The notes under the pieces were generated by a model. That model worked only from the letters and a program-made list of their open reading frames with translations. It did not search any database and was not told where the DNA came from. Below are positions 8,068-16,313 of a stretch of DNA of 33,783 nt, piece by piece. Numbering within the stretch: the first letter of the stretch is position 1; the number at the start of each line of letters is the position of its first letter. The position numbers were made by a program, and so were the translations under genes. The DNA comes from Stieleria mannarensis (lineage in GTDB: Bacteria; Planctomycetota; Planctomycetia; Pirellulales; Pirellulaceae). The stretch lies in assembly GCF_014154935.1 (NCBI RefSeq), contig NZ_JACEHH010000070.1, forward strand, positions 1-33,783, read 5' to 3'.

Positions 8068-8253
8068 TCACTTGGAATCGTCAACACGCTTCGTCGTTCG
8101 CAATGTCATCAACCAGCCAGCAATCCCGACAATGCCGACAATACAGCCGACGACTTGAATAAATAGAGCCGTGTCGTCGTGAACAATAAATGCACCTCCG
8201 GACAACAAGGCAGCGGCTACGACAACGATGATGGCAGCACTGACGGTTTTCAT
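8068..8253 (-). CDS. Small two-helix membrane protein
   Basis: This is a 61-residue protein with two hydrophobic segments: residues ~5-24 (SAAIIVVVAAALLSGGAFIV) and ~31-50 (FIQVVGCIVGIVGIAGWLM), ending in a charged tail (RTTKRVDDSK). It should sit in the inner membrane as a hairpin. Its ATG overlaps the stop of the upstream M56 gene as ATGA (8250-8253), a strong sign of translational coupling and of a real gene despite its size. The TIGR03067 gene follows 64 bp downstream. I do not recognise a family. An accessory to the M56 sensor is possible but unproven. Confidence 0.75.
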   Translation of the reverse strand: MKTVSAAIIVVVAAALLSGGAFIVHDDTALFIQVVGCIVGIVGIAGWLMTLRTTKRVDDSK

Positions 8254-11200
8254 TTCAGTCTCCTCGGTTTTCCTGCCTGGTTAGCAGCCGGGGGAGATCG
8301 CCGGTAGAAGACTAGTGCGGAGTCTCCTTCCAAGTCCAAGGGGCTGTCGCTACACGCGGAAGTCCACTGGATTGCGAGGGAATCAATGGAAGTTTTGTCG
8401 GCTCCGCCGTGTAGGAAGATGCGTGGATTGCCACCGGTGACGACTCCGTACCAGAGACAGAGCCCACCGTCTTTCCTGGAGATCATCAGTTCCGATTCGC
8501 CACCGCAATCGAACTTGATCGTTCCCGACACAACGGCAGCATGTCCTTTTTGCTCAAGAAATTCCCGGTACTGATTCTTGTATGTGTCCGACGTTTTGCG
8601 ATAAGACTCGCCGAACTGCTTGTCGATCGCAATCGCGAAACCCGTCTGGTTCGCTTCGACCAATTTTGAATCAAGCAAATGGTGCGATGCCTCGGTTGCC
8701 TCCCACTTTCCTGCGAGTGCCTGAATGTTGTCGATCGTCGGAGTTTCGTCAACGTCGGGTTTTCCAGATTGAATTGCCTCGCGTTGCGCTGTGGGCATGC
8801 CATTGCCACAAAGCAAGCGATGTGCCGTGGACTCTTCCCACGTGACGGGGAAGGTGAGGACTTTTCCGTCCCGGTCTACGACAATCTTTGATTCTTGCCC
8901 GGGACGCTGCGTAAGCATCGCCGCGTTGTAGGCGTCGCGAGACTCGGACTTGGGCCAACGGAACGGACCAATCCCCACGATCACGTCATCGACCTGCAAT
9001 CCGATCTCTCGCGCCGGTGAACCGAGGCCAGAAACTCGCAGGATTCCACGTTCGCGTTCATCGTCGGAGACGGTGGCGACGATGTTCAACCAAACGGCAG
9101 CCATGCGACGGACGTGCGATTCAGGCAGCAGTAATTGAAACTGACGAAACTGATCGTCCGTAATGACGGGACCGAAGAAGACGATTTCTGACTTTGGGCT
9201 AAAGCTCACGCAGTACTGCAACAAATCGTCAATTGCATACCCGCCCAGAAAATCGCCGGGGACGACATACCGGTGACTCGCACCACCGATCCCGCCGGGA
9301 GTCACGAGGATGCCGTGAGACTGCAAACGCTGAAGTTGCTCCGATTGTTGCAACTGTCGAAGCAACCGCTGCACTTGTTTGGCATTCTCTGCAGACATGA
9401 CCTTGCCAATGCCTTTCAGATACGCCGCTAGCTCATCGCGAGGTTGGGTGAGCAGCACCCGAAATCCGAAGTCATTGATTCGTTTTTGGGGACCTTTGGT
9501 GGTGTAGGTTGCCAGTTCGATGCCGATCAGGACAACCGCCTCGAAGTCCTCGGAGTCAGTGAGTGTTTGCCATGCATCCCGCACATCATTGGGATCGGTC
9601 CGGTCGGCAATGATCGTTTGTTTTGCTCCGATCAGCTTGTATTCGATGGGCATGCCTTCCAATTTGCGACGTGCGGGAATCGTCCACGACAACTCGCGCA
9701 GGCTTTCGGGATACGAGGTCAACTTGACCAGAATCGGCAATGCTTCCTTCCACCTAAAGTGAACGCAGCCTTCACAAGCGACATCGACATGCCGATGCTT
9801 AAGAAGCATATCCAGGTACGCGGACTTTGCCGCCGGACGCAACGGTCGATGAACCAGGGCATAGTCGGCTGCTGCGCTTGTGTCTTTGTTGTCCGACTCG
9901 TGCAGCCGCATCAGCAGCTTGGTGGCAGCATTGGTACGAATGGAAGCGAGTGATCCGGTCAGCCCACGAAGTGCGGTGGGCTCCTGCGTTTGTTCGATCG
10001 CTGTTTCAATTCGTCCGAGTGCTTCATCGCCAAACCGTTCCATCAGTCGTGCGCATGAGTTGGCAGTGATGTTGCCCTCGTCTTCAACCTGCGTTCCAGC
10101 GATCAACAAGTCAATTCGATCGTCGCCTCCGGTGAGCTTGAGTTTCTCGCGGATCGTCTCCTGGCCGAAAAGCGTTCCGAGCGAGTACCAGAGGAAACCA
10201 TGACCCTCGCCCATGCAAACGGCCTGTGTGTGGTAAGGGCTGGAAGCGGTTTCCCAGAGGATTTTTAATCCTAGAACCGCCAGCGACGACTGCGTAAGCC
10301 GCGAGCCGCTAGCCGCGGGTGTTGACGCATCGGACCGGCGGCTAGCGTCTTGCCCCTCACGGGGAAAGAGCACGAATTCCCAGTCCTCATGCTTGAGTTC
10401 AAACGGCCCAAGCTCATCCGGTGGCGTTTCTCTTTGTTGCGGCAGACTCGAGTATTCCTCCCACGTTCGGCGAAGCGTGATTCGGTAGCCGAGTGAATCG
10501 TCTGCCAGCACCGCTGGTTGTTTGTCGACATGATGAAGCTTCCATGTCGGTGAACCCGCAGCAGCCACGAGGCGATCTGCGAGCCTTTTGACAGCTGTAT
10601 CGGGCAACATTGGGCGACCTTCTTCCGCAACTGCCATCGCTGCGCGGGCGGCCACACTCTCGCGAGCGTTGGCGAGTTCGTTTGTGAGATACTCCGCCTT
10701 TTCGGCTTCCGTCTGCAAGTTCATGCCGCCGGGCATCAAGCGTCCATCAATGGCATATCCGTTGTGATTGACCAGCCAAGCGCTCTGCACAACCATCGCG
10801 TCGGTTCGCGTCGCCAGCCACTGGTTGGCAAACTTCGTGCGACTGGCTTGATCTTCTCGCGTGCCTCCGCCGAGTGTTGCATACACAGTGGCGGCGCCCA
10901 GTGTTTCTCGACAAACCAGATCATTGCCGATGGAAAGGACCTTTCGAAACGCTTCGGCAGCCAGATCGTTGTCTGCCGCTTCACCCTGGCCAGCGTTAAA
11001 GTTGTATGCCGCCAGCGACCCGATGCGCCACCAGGCGAAGATCTGTTGCGCGCGCGTCAGATCGTCTTGCTGTAGTGCGCGATTCCAATTGGCGATCGTT
11101 CCCCGCTGGTCTGCGTGTTTAATGGACGCACGGCCGAAAGATGGATCGCTATCGTAGGCAGTTTGAAACAGTTGCTCTGTTTCGTCCGATCCTTCTTTAT

Positions 11201-12920
11201 CAGGGCGTAGCGAGGACTCACTCTCAAATTCGTCCGCTTCACGGCTCAGCAGTTCCGGAACGCTCAGCCGTTTCAGCGTCGTGCCACCCGAAAGAAATTT
11301 CGCGCGGAATATCAGAACGCGATCCGATTTCTGCTCACCTGCCGTATCGAGTTGCATTGACGCCAGAGATTCAAACTTATCCCCGAACCACGACAATTGG
11401 GGAGCAATCTGGCGACCGCCTATTCCTCCGAGCGAAACTCCGTCACGCCGATCGATAGGATTGTCGATCGACCAGTTAAAACCATCAAACTGAAGGCCGC
11501 CGTTGTGCCGCCGGACTGCCTGCCATTCGATTCGCAGAATCGCACCGTCAATTTCGGAGATCACGCTTCCAGCACCACCTTCAGTTCGAATCGGTACTTT
11601 CCAATCGACCGCCACTTGCCAGCTTCCTGAGTAGACATTCTCGTCCGATTTTGGGCCGGGCGTCAGAACCGCCATCTGGACCTGAAGGGTACCGGTCACT
11701 GTGTCCGTATCCTCGGTCTGATCCGCCTGAACAACGCCCACAATCAGCGGCGGCACCGTCATCAGCGGAATGAGCAGCGACCCCAACAGAACGGCGCCAA
11801 CGCGTGTCAATCGGAGTTGCGTTCGTTGTGTCATTGTCATCAACCTTTTTACCCGAGACTCGAATTGCGAACGGTCAGTCCCCGTCGCGGTCGCTGCGAT
11901 GGCTCCGGTTGGGTCAGCAGCGACGCACAATTCAGCCATTCGCAACAAGGCTCCGGCGTAGTCCATCGGTCCATGCCCGGTTGAAACCACAAGATCGTCA
12001 CAGCACACTTCGCGGTGGCGACTGATCCGCCGACTTAGATACCAAACGACCGGGTGAAAAAAGAAAAACGATTCAATGGTGCGTTGAAGCAAAGTCACCA
12101 GCAAATCATAACGTCGAATATGCGCCAGCTCATGGCTGATGATTGTGGCGAACTGATCCGGAGCAAGCCCCGTAATGATCGAAGCTGGTATCAAAACCAT
12201 CGGTCGTACAACACCGACAACGGTTGGCACTGCAACTCTTTCGCATAGCGCGACCACGGGCACAATTCGCAATCCAACACGGCGTGCTTGTTCGGCCACG
12301 ATGTTGAGCAGATGCGAATCATCAAGCGGCTGCGAAGTCGATCGCAATCGATGCCCGCCCCAGACCGCCAGCGTCAGCCGAATGAGAAAAACAGCGACAC
12401 CAAGCAAGTAGGCTATGACAATTATCGGAGCCAGACTCGGCAGCCACGCATGTTCATTTCGAGCGACATCTGGATTTTCAACGACGATGTTATTTCCCGC
12501 GACGGTTGACGGTGAGTCTACCGCAACTTGAGACTCTTGCGGTTCGGCCGCTGTCGTGGTTTGGACCGTCGAGCTGCCCGAACGCTCAAAAACGCTGGCT
12601 GACGGTTCTGCAGGTGGACCATTGATTTGTTCCAGAGCTGACTCCGGCTCGCCCGAAAAAACTTCATTTGCAACGGCAACCGCCTGCATCGGCGCAGGGA
12701 CATCCACGATGCCCATCGTCAACACAAAGCATACTGGCAAACTGGCCAGCGCGACCAAATGCAAAACGTACCGAGAACTTGTCGAGGCCTTACTCAGCAA
12801 CTTATCGAGGCTTGCAACTACCAAGCCAACCAATACGCCCTGCCACAAGAAATGGGCGAGCGAAAGTGCGATGACATGCGTCCAACTTCCGGCGAACCAG
12901 TGATGCCAGAGATCGTTCAT
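8250..12920 (-). CDS. Giant BlaR1/M56-type membrane metallopeptidase with PDZ and TIGR03067 domains
   Basis: The 1556-residue protein starts with a BlaR1-like M56 module. Membrane segments lie at about 15-37, 52-71, 159-185 and 371-396, and the zinc site HELAH is at 263-267 with REVCCDD (Glu304) as the likely third ligand. This module cleaves or signals to BlaI-type repressors when an outer domain senses a stimulus. The remaining ~1150 residues would be outside the cytoplasm. They include alpha-helical repeat-like stretches (~950-1200), a PDZ-like domain at ~1290-1360 (GLGSPAREIGLQVDDVIVGI) and a TIGR03067-like domain at ~1396-1545 (IQALAGKWEATE). No penicillin-binding sensor domain is seen, so beta-lactam sensing is not supported. 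Residues ~855-885 are encoded by an inserted palindromic repeat. The start overlaps the blaI stop as ATGA. Confidence 0.88.
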   Translation of the reverse strand: MNDLWHHWFAGSWTHVIALSLAHFLWQGVLVGLVVASLDKLLSKASTSSRYVLHLVALASLPVCFVLTMGIVDVPAPMQAVAVANEVFSGEPESALEQINGPPAEPSASVFERSGSSTVQTTTAAEPQESQVAVDSPSTVAGNNIVVENPDVARNEHAWLPSLAPIIVIAYLLGVAVFLIRLTLAVWGGHRLRSTSQPLDDSHLLNIVAEQARRVGLRIVPVVALCERVAVPTVVGVVRPMVLIPASIITGLAPDQFATIISHELAHIRRYDLLVTLLQRTIESFFFFHPVVWYLSRRISRHREVCCDDLVVSTGHGPMDYAGALLRMAELCVAADPTGAIAATATGTDRSQFESRVKRLMTMTQRTQLRLTRVGAVLLGSLLIPLMTVPPLIVGVVQADQTEDTDTVTGTLQVQMAVLTPGPKSDENVYSGSWQVAVDWKVPIRTEGGAGSVISEIDGAILRIEWQAVRRHNGGLQFDGFNWSIDNPIDRRDGVSLGGIGGRQIAPQLSWFGDKFESLASMQLDTAGEQKSDRVLIFRAKFLSGGTTLKRLSVPELLSREADEFESESSLRPDKEGSDETEQLFQTAYDSDPSFGRASIKHADQRGTIANWNRALQQDDLTRAQQIFAWWRIGSLAAYNFNAGQGEAADNDLAAEAFRKVLSIGNDLVCRETLGAATVYATLGGGTREDQASRTKFANQWLATRTDAMVVQSAWLVNHNGYAIDGRLMPGGMNLQTEAEKAEYLTNELANARESVAARAAMAVAEEGRPMLPDTAVKRLADRLVAAAGSPTWKLHHVDKQPAVLADDSLGYRITLRRTWEEYSSLPQQRETPPDELGPFELKHEDWEFVLFPREGQDASRRSDASTPAASGSRLTQSSLAVLGLKILWETASSPYHTQAVCMGEGHGFLWYSLGTLFGQETIREKLKLTGGDDRIDLLIAGTQVEDEGNITANSCARLMERFGDEALGRIETAIEQTQEPTALRGLTGSLASIRTNAATKLLMRLHESDNKDTSAAADYALVHRPLRPAAKSAYLDMLLKHRHVDVACEGCVHFRWKEALPILVKLTSYPESLRELSWTIPARRKLEGMPIEYKLIGAKQTIIADRTDPNDVRDAWQTLTDSEDFEAVVLIGIELATYTTKGPQKRINDFGFRVLLTQPRDELAAYLKGIGKVMSAENAKQVQRLLRQLQQSEQLQRLQSHGILVTPGGIGGASHRYVVPGDFLGGYAIDDLLQYCVSFSPKSEIVFFGPVITDDQFRQFQLLLPESHVRRMAAVWLNIVATVSDDERERGILRVSGLGSPAREIGLQVDDVIVGIGPFRWPKSESRDAYNAAMLTQRPGQESKIVVDRDGKVLTFPVTWEESTAHRLLCGNGMPTAQREAIQSGKPDVDETPTIDNIQALAGKWEATEASHHLLDSKLVEANQTGFAIAIDKQFGESYRKTSDTYKNQYREFLEQKGHAAVVSGTIKFDCGGESELMISRKDGGLCLWYGVVTGGNPRIFLHGGADKTSIDSLAIQWTSACSDSPLDLEGDSALVFYRRSPPAANQAGKPRRLK
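10268..10362. repeat. Palindromic repeat embedded in frame in the M56 gene
   Basis: CGCTAGCCGC at 10307-10316 is matched by GCGGCTAGCG at 10338-10347. The flanks (GTAAGCCGCGAGC, CTTGCCCCTCACGG) look like intergenic palindromes of planctomycete genomes. It adds about 31 low-complexity, Ser/Ala/Arg-rich residues to the M56 protein without breaking the frame, between HEDWEFVLFP and KILWETASSPYH, which read as a continuous domain. Confidence 0.65.
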
Positions 12921-13318
12921 TGCTGCTTCTCCCGCATCTTCTGATTGAACACGCGGCGAAGTCGCTTCAACGACTCCGCGTCCAGATCCGTCACGTCAAA
13001 CAGGTTGAGCAGAACAGCCTCGGTAGAACCATCAAACACCCGATCCACCAAGTCGCCCAGCATACTTTTCGACACGGCATCGACGGAAACTAGCGGCTCG
13101 AAGCGAAACGCCTTCCCTTCGACCGGATCAAGCTGCTTCAATTGCCCCTTGGCAACCATCTTTTGCAGCGTGGTAATCACGGACGTGTGAGCCAAGTCAC
13201 GTCCCCTCGCCGCCAAGCAATCGCGGATTTCACGAGCTGTTTTCGGTGAATCGCACCACAAAACCTTGAGCATTTGCAGCTCTAGCTCGGTCGGCTGAGG
13301 TGTCGTCGATCGGGCCAT
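12917..13318 (-). CDS. BlaI/MecI-family transcriptional repressor
   Basis: This is a winged-helix repressor of 133 residues from the ATG at 13318 (MARSTTPQPTELELQMLKVL). The first ~75 residues give the family DNA-binding domain: TELELQMLKVLWCDSPKTAR, then the recognition region HTSVITTLQKMVAKGQLKQL, and the wing around GKAFRFEPLVS. The C-terminal helices (~80-133) would dimerise. In the known Bla/Mec systems the repressor is inactivated by proteolysis after the membrane partner is triggered. Here the partner is the M56 gene directly downstream, overlapping by ATGA at 12917-12920. A longer frame upstream would cover the likely operator, so the ATG at 13318 is preferred. It probably represses its own operon. 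Confidence 0.9.
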   Translation of the reverse strand: MARSTTPQPTELELQMLKVLWCDSPKTAREIRDCLAARGRDLAHTSVITTLQKMVAKGQLKQLDPVEGKAFRFEPLVSVDAVSKSMLGDLVDRVFDGSTEAVLLNLFDVTDLDAESLKRLRRVFNQKMREKQQ

Positions 13319-13344
13319 TGCTGTACTCCCGGATACCGCATCAG

Positions 13345-13362
13345 TTTCTATTGCCGTAGAAA
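13345..13362 (-). promoter_or_regulatory. Candidate BlaI operator
   Basis: TTTCTA-TTGCCG-TAGAAA is an 18-bp palindrome with perfect 6-bp arms, starting 27 bp upstream of the blaI start codon. Its size, symmetry and place suit a dimeric winged-helix repressor that controls its own operon. It is not the classical TACA/TGTA Bla box, and binding is inferred. Confidence 0.4.
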
Positions 13363-13749
13363 TTGTAGCGGGCGAAGAACATCGAAGCAACTCTCTTTTC
13401 TATCCCGGCAGAAATTTGCGGCACGCTGCGGAGAAGACACGATTGAGGATGTGGAGCCTCGCTTCCCGTCGCCTTGTCCAGTGGGCGGAACTTGCTGTCC
13501 AGTATCTGGCGTCTTGCTGAAGTACTCGATCGTCGATCCGTTGGCACCAGGTGGACGAGAGTCGTGGAAACGTGCTGCCCATTTTGGTTCGCCGGCTGGG
13601 CAACGCCACTTGGTTGCAACGGACAACGCATCGTGGGAGGGTGCTATTTCCTCGACTTTGGCCTGCCCAGCGGTGCCCGTGGTAGGATTTGAGGCATCAT
13701 CAAAAATCACGCCGAGCAACCTCTCTTACCAATGGGCTTTGAGCAACCA
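13363..13749. other. Divergent intergenic region, no confident gene
   Basis: This region separates blaI (minus) from the phosphodiesterase gene (plus) and should hold both promoters. Open frames of 70-120 codons exist on both strands, but none has a recognisable domain, a convincing ribosome site or codon character. I see no repeat arms here. Confidence 0.5.
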
Positions 13750-14760
13750 ATGAGCCGTCATTCGCTAACCGTCATATATTTCTGGGCTTTGTTGTTAATC
13801 GGGCCTGCGCAAACTCTGACCGCGCAAGCTGAGACTCCCGAGGATCTTCCCGCAAAGTCGGCCGGTCCCGTTTTCTGCACGATTGATGTGGGAAGTCCCA
13901 AAGAGCTTCGCAAGCTATTTCGATACACGGGAGACCGGCTGCCGATCGTCAGCGCCCATCGAGGTGGTGCCGGGCCGGGACTTCCCGAAAACTGCATCGC
14001 CACCTTCGCGGAAACTTTGAAACACGGATACGCCATGCTGGAGATCGATCCGCGGGTGACACGCGACGGTCAGGTCGTAGTTCTGCATGATGCGACACTC
14101 GACCGAACGACGACCGGACATGGACCGATCAAGGAACAAACACTTGCCGAGTTGAAAACGTTGCGGTTGAAGGACATCAATGGTGACGTGACCGATCATC
14201 AGATCCCGACACTCAGCGAAGTGTTCGAATGGGCGAAGGGCAAGGCAATTCTGGTCATCGATGGCAAAGACGTCTCGATCGCTGATCGGGTACGGCAGAT
14301 CGAGAAGCACGATGCTGAATCGTATGCCATGTTGATCGCCGGCGGGGTCAAGGCGGCGAAGGAGTGCTACGAATTGAATCCAGACATCATGATGGAGGTG
14401 TTCGTTCCCGATCGGCAGCGACTGGATGCGTTCGAGGCGTCCGGAGTGCGATGGAGCAATGTCATCGCATTCGTCGGACACGAGCCGACGAAAGATCGGG
14501 AACTACTTCGACGACTTCACCAGCGCGGTGTGTCGACCATCGCCGGCACATCACGAAATCTTGATCGAGATTTGGCCCGACAACCGGGCGTGGATGAAGA
14601 CTTGGAGTCAAAGTACCGAGAATTGCTTGATCGAGGTATCGATTTGATCGAAACCGATTTGCCACGTCGAATCTGGCCGTTGCTGTATCAAGACGTCGAC
14701 ATTCCTGAATCAAAGCGTGTCTTTCTCAACCGACGTCCGAAACCTCAACAACAAAACTGA
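13750..14760 (+). CDS. Exported glycerophosphodiester phosphodiesterase family protein
   Basis: This enzyme type hydrolyses glycerophosphodiesters to an alcohol and glycerol 3-phosphate. The 336-residue chain has a signal peptide (residues ~1-27, ending TAQA), so it should act outside the cytoplasm. The GDPD TIM-barrel signatures are complete: SAHRGG (His70, Arg71), PEN (Glu80, Asn81), EIDPRVTRDG (Glu98, Asp100) and VVLHDATLDRTTTG (His113). The last strand gives GIDLIETDLP. I chose the ATG at 13750 because it opens the signal peptide; an ATG at 13732 adds six residues and cannot be excluded. It stands alone between the blaI promoter region and a convergent radical SAM gene. The substrate is unknown. 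Confidence 0.9.
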   Translation: MSRHSLTVIYFWALLLIGPAQTLTAQAETPEDLPAKSAGPVFCTIDVGSPKELRKLFRYTGDRLPIVSAHRGGAGPGLPENCIATFAETLKHGYAMLEIDPRVTRDGQVVVLHDATLDRTTTGHGPIKEQTLAELKTLRLKDINGDVTDHQIPTLSEVFEWAKGKAILVIDGKDVSIADRVRQIEKHDAESYAMLIAGGVKAAKECYELNPDIMMEVFVPDRQRLDAFEASGVRWSNVIAFVGHEPTKDRELLRRLHQRGVSTIAGTSRNLDRDLARQPGVDEDLESKYRELLDRGIDLIETDLPRRIWPLLYQDVDIPESKRVFLNRRPKPQQQN

Positions 14761-14824
14761 CAAGCGAATTGACAGCAGGTCAGCAAGCAGGCATGGGCAG
14801 CCAATTGGTGCCATCGGCTATGAG

Positions 14825-14911
14825 ATGACAGAAAAATAGCGGGCAGAAAAATGGGACCGCACGGTGGGACGGGACGGTGGAGAGTCCAACGACAGGAAAA
14901 TGGGTGACAAG
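14825..14911 (+). repeat. Dispersed GACAGAAAAATG element, copy A
   Basis: The copy begins ATGACAGAAAAATAGCGGGC and continues to GACAGGAAAATGGGTGACAAG. Related copies lie at 19971-20005 (opposite strand, sharing the AAAAATGGGACCG end) and at 30305-30365 (sharing both ends). All lie between genes. This suggests a repeat family with many copies in the genome. Confidence 0.6.
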
Positions 14912-14916
14912 AAGAT

Positions 14917-15975
14917 TTAGAAGAGCCGCAGCTGCCCGGATTTGGCGGCGGGAGGCCGAAACAGTTCACCGTTGTAAGGTGGCATTTGGCGGTCCAAGCC
15001 GTGCTTGTGACGGAAAACGCGGAACAGGTTTCGGATCTGTTCGGCGACCATCCCTTGGCCGACCATCCGCTCTCCCCAAGCCGAACTGTTTAGTTTGCCA
15101 CCCCGAACCTGCTGGAGTCGGCCCAGCACTTTTTCTGCGTGGTTGGGGCGGACCCGCCGGAGCCACTCGATGAAGACCGGTTCCACCGTAAGCGGGAGCC
15201 GAAGCAGCGTGTAACCGGCCGTGATCGCTCCCGACGTTTTGGCCGCCTCAAGAAGTTGGGGAATCTCGGAATCGTTCAGACCGGGAATGATCGGAGCCGT
15301 CATCACGCCGACTGGAACCCCCGCTTCGGAGAGCATTCGGACGGCTCGTAATCGGGCAGAGGGGATGCTGGTCCGAGGCTCCATGTCACGAGAAAGTTCC
15401 GGGTCGAGACTGGTGATGGATAGATAGACATGGACAAGGCCGTCAGCGGCGAGTTGCTGGAGGATTTCAAGATCACGCACGACCAACGCATTCTTGGTAA
15501 TGATGCTGATCGGCTGGCGGCATTCCAAGGCAACCTCAAGACACTTCCGAGTCAGACGAAACTCTCGCTCAGCCGGCTGGTAACAATCCGTGACTCCCGA
15601 AAAAGTGATCGGCTCGGGTTTCCAGTTCCTCTTGGACAGAAACTCACGGAACAATCGAGGCGCGTCACGCTTGACGACGATCTTGGTTTCGAAGTCCAGC
15701 CCGGCGTTGAAACCCAAGTATTCGTGCCCCGGACGCGCATAGCAATAAGAACACGAATGGACGCACCCACGATAAGGGTTCAGGCTGTACCGAAACGGAA
15801 TGTCGGGAGAGGAGTTCTGCGAAACAATGCTCTGAGAAGCGTCGTCGATGTACTCGATTTTCCGATTGGTCAGCGAACGCAGATGTTCTTCGTCCCATTC
15901 CAGGTGTTCCAAGTCCGGTTCCCGATGCACCGACTCGAACCGGTTCGGCGGGTCAATGTTGGCCCCGTGACGCAT
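14917..15975 (-). CDS. PA0069-family radical SAM protein
   Basis: The 352-residue protein has the radical SAM cysteine cluster as CVHSCSYC (Cys71, Cys75, Cys78), in the context NPYRGCVHSCSYCYARPGHE shared by the PA0069 and spore photoproduct lyase-like group. The start RHGANIDPPNRFES also fits PA0069 members. Further barrel motifs are VTDCYQPAEREFRLTRKCLE, ISIITKNALVVRD and GVMTAPIIPGLND. Such proteins bind a 4Fe-4S cluster and cleave S-adenosylmethionine; the PA0069 substrate is not established. I chose the ATG at 15975, with GGGA eight bases upstream, over a TTG eight codons earlier. It is convergent with the phosphodiesterase gene. Confidence 0.88.
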   Translation of the reverse strand: MRHGANIDPPNRFESVHREPDLEHLEWDEEHLRSLTNRKIEYIDDASQSIVSQNSSPDIPFRYSLNPYRGCVHSCSYCYARPGHEYLGFNAGLDFETKIVVKRDAPRLFREFLSKRNWKPEPITFSGVTDCYQPAEREFRLTRKCLEVALECRQPISIITKNALVVRDLEILQQLAADGLVHVYLSITSLDPELSRDMEPRTSIPSARLRAVRMLSEAGVPVGVMTAPIIPGLNDSEIPQLLEAAKTSGAITAGYTLLRLPLTVEPVFIEWLRRVRPNHAEKVLGRLQQVRGGKLNSSAWGERMVGQGMVAEQIRNLFRVFRHKHGLDRQMPPYNGELFRPPAAKSGQLRLF

Positions 15976-16313
15976 AACGATTTCCCAATCCGCGACCAAT
16001 CTCTGTCAGTTCCAAGACCAGATTTTACCGTTGGGGGCCTGGGCGCGGCTAGGTTCGTGCCTGACACCCATTCGAAGCGCGATACAGGCAGATCTGATCT
16101 GATGGAGACCGCGGGGAGCGAAGGAAGGCAGCATGATTCGGGGCAGAATGCCCATTCAGATCGCATCCTGCCTCCATCATTCTGCCATCCTTTCCCAAGA
16201 TTGCGGGATGCGTGCTTTGACGATGCCGGTCTGGATGCCGCCCCATGAGAGTCGTTGCAGTGTGTACACTGGTGCCCAAATGGGGGCAGTCGCATAGCCT
16301 AGGGGGACGATCC
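15976..16313. other. Divergent intergenic region with an inverted-repeat element
   Basis: The region separates the radical SAM gene from the DUF1559 pair and should hold both promoters. It contains an imperfect inverted repeat: GGAAGGCAGCATGAT at 16123-16137 against ATCATTCTGCCATCC at 16176-16190, 13 of 15 positions matching. No gene is supported. The ribosome site for the DUF1559 gene (AGGGGG) is at 16301-16306. Confidence 0.6.
16123..16190. repeat. Imperfect inverted-repeat element
   Basis: Two 15-bp arms (16123-16137 and 16176-16190) match at 13 positions and enclose a second, overlapping GGCAGAATG/CATTCTGCC symmetry. It is probably a short dispersed repeat. No T-run follows, so it is not an obvious terminator. 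Confidence 0.5.

Noticed and set aside
8250..12920. M56/BlaI pair read as a beta-lactam resistance system
   Set aside because: No penicillin-binding sensor domain and no intact beta-lactamase gene is present. The hydrolase at 33223 is a fragment and far away.
15430..16248. 272-codon plus-strand frame
   Set aside because: It is antisense to the radical SAM gene and runs into an intergenic repeat.
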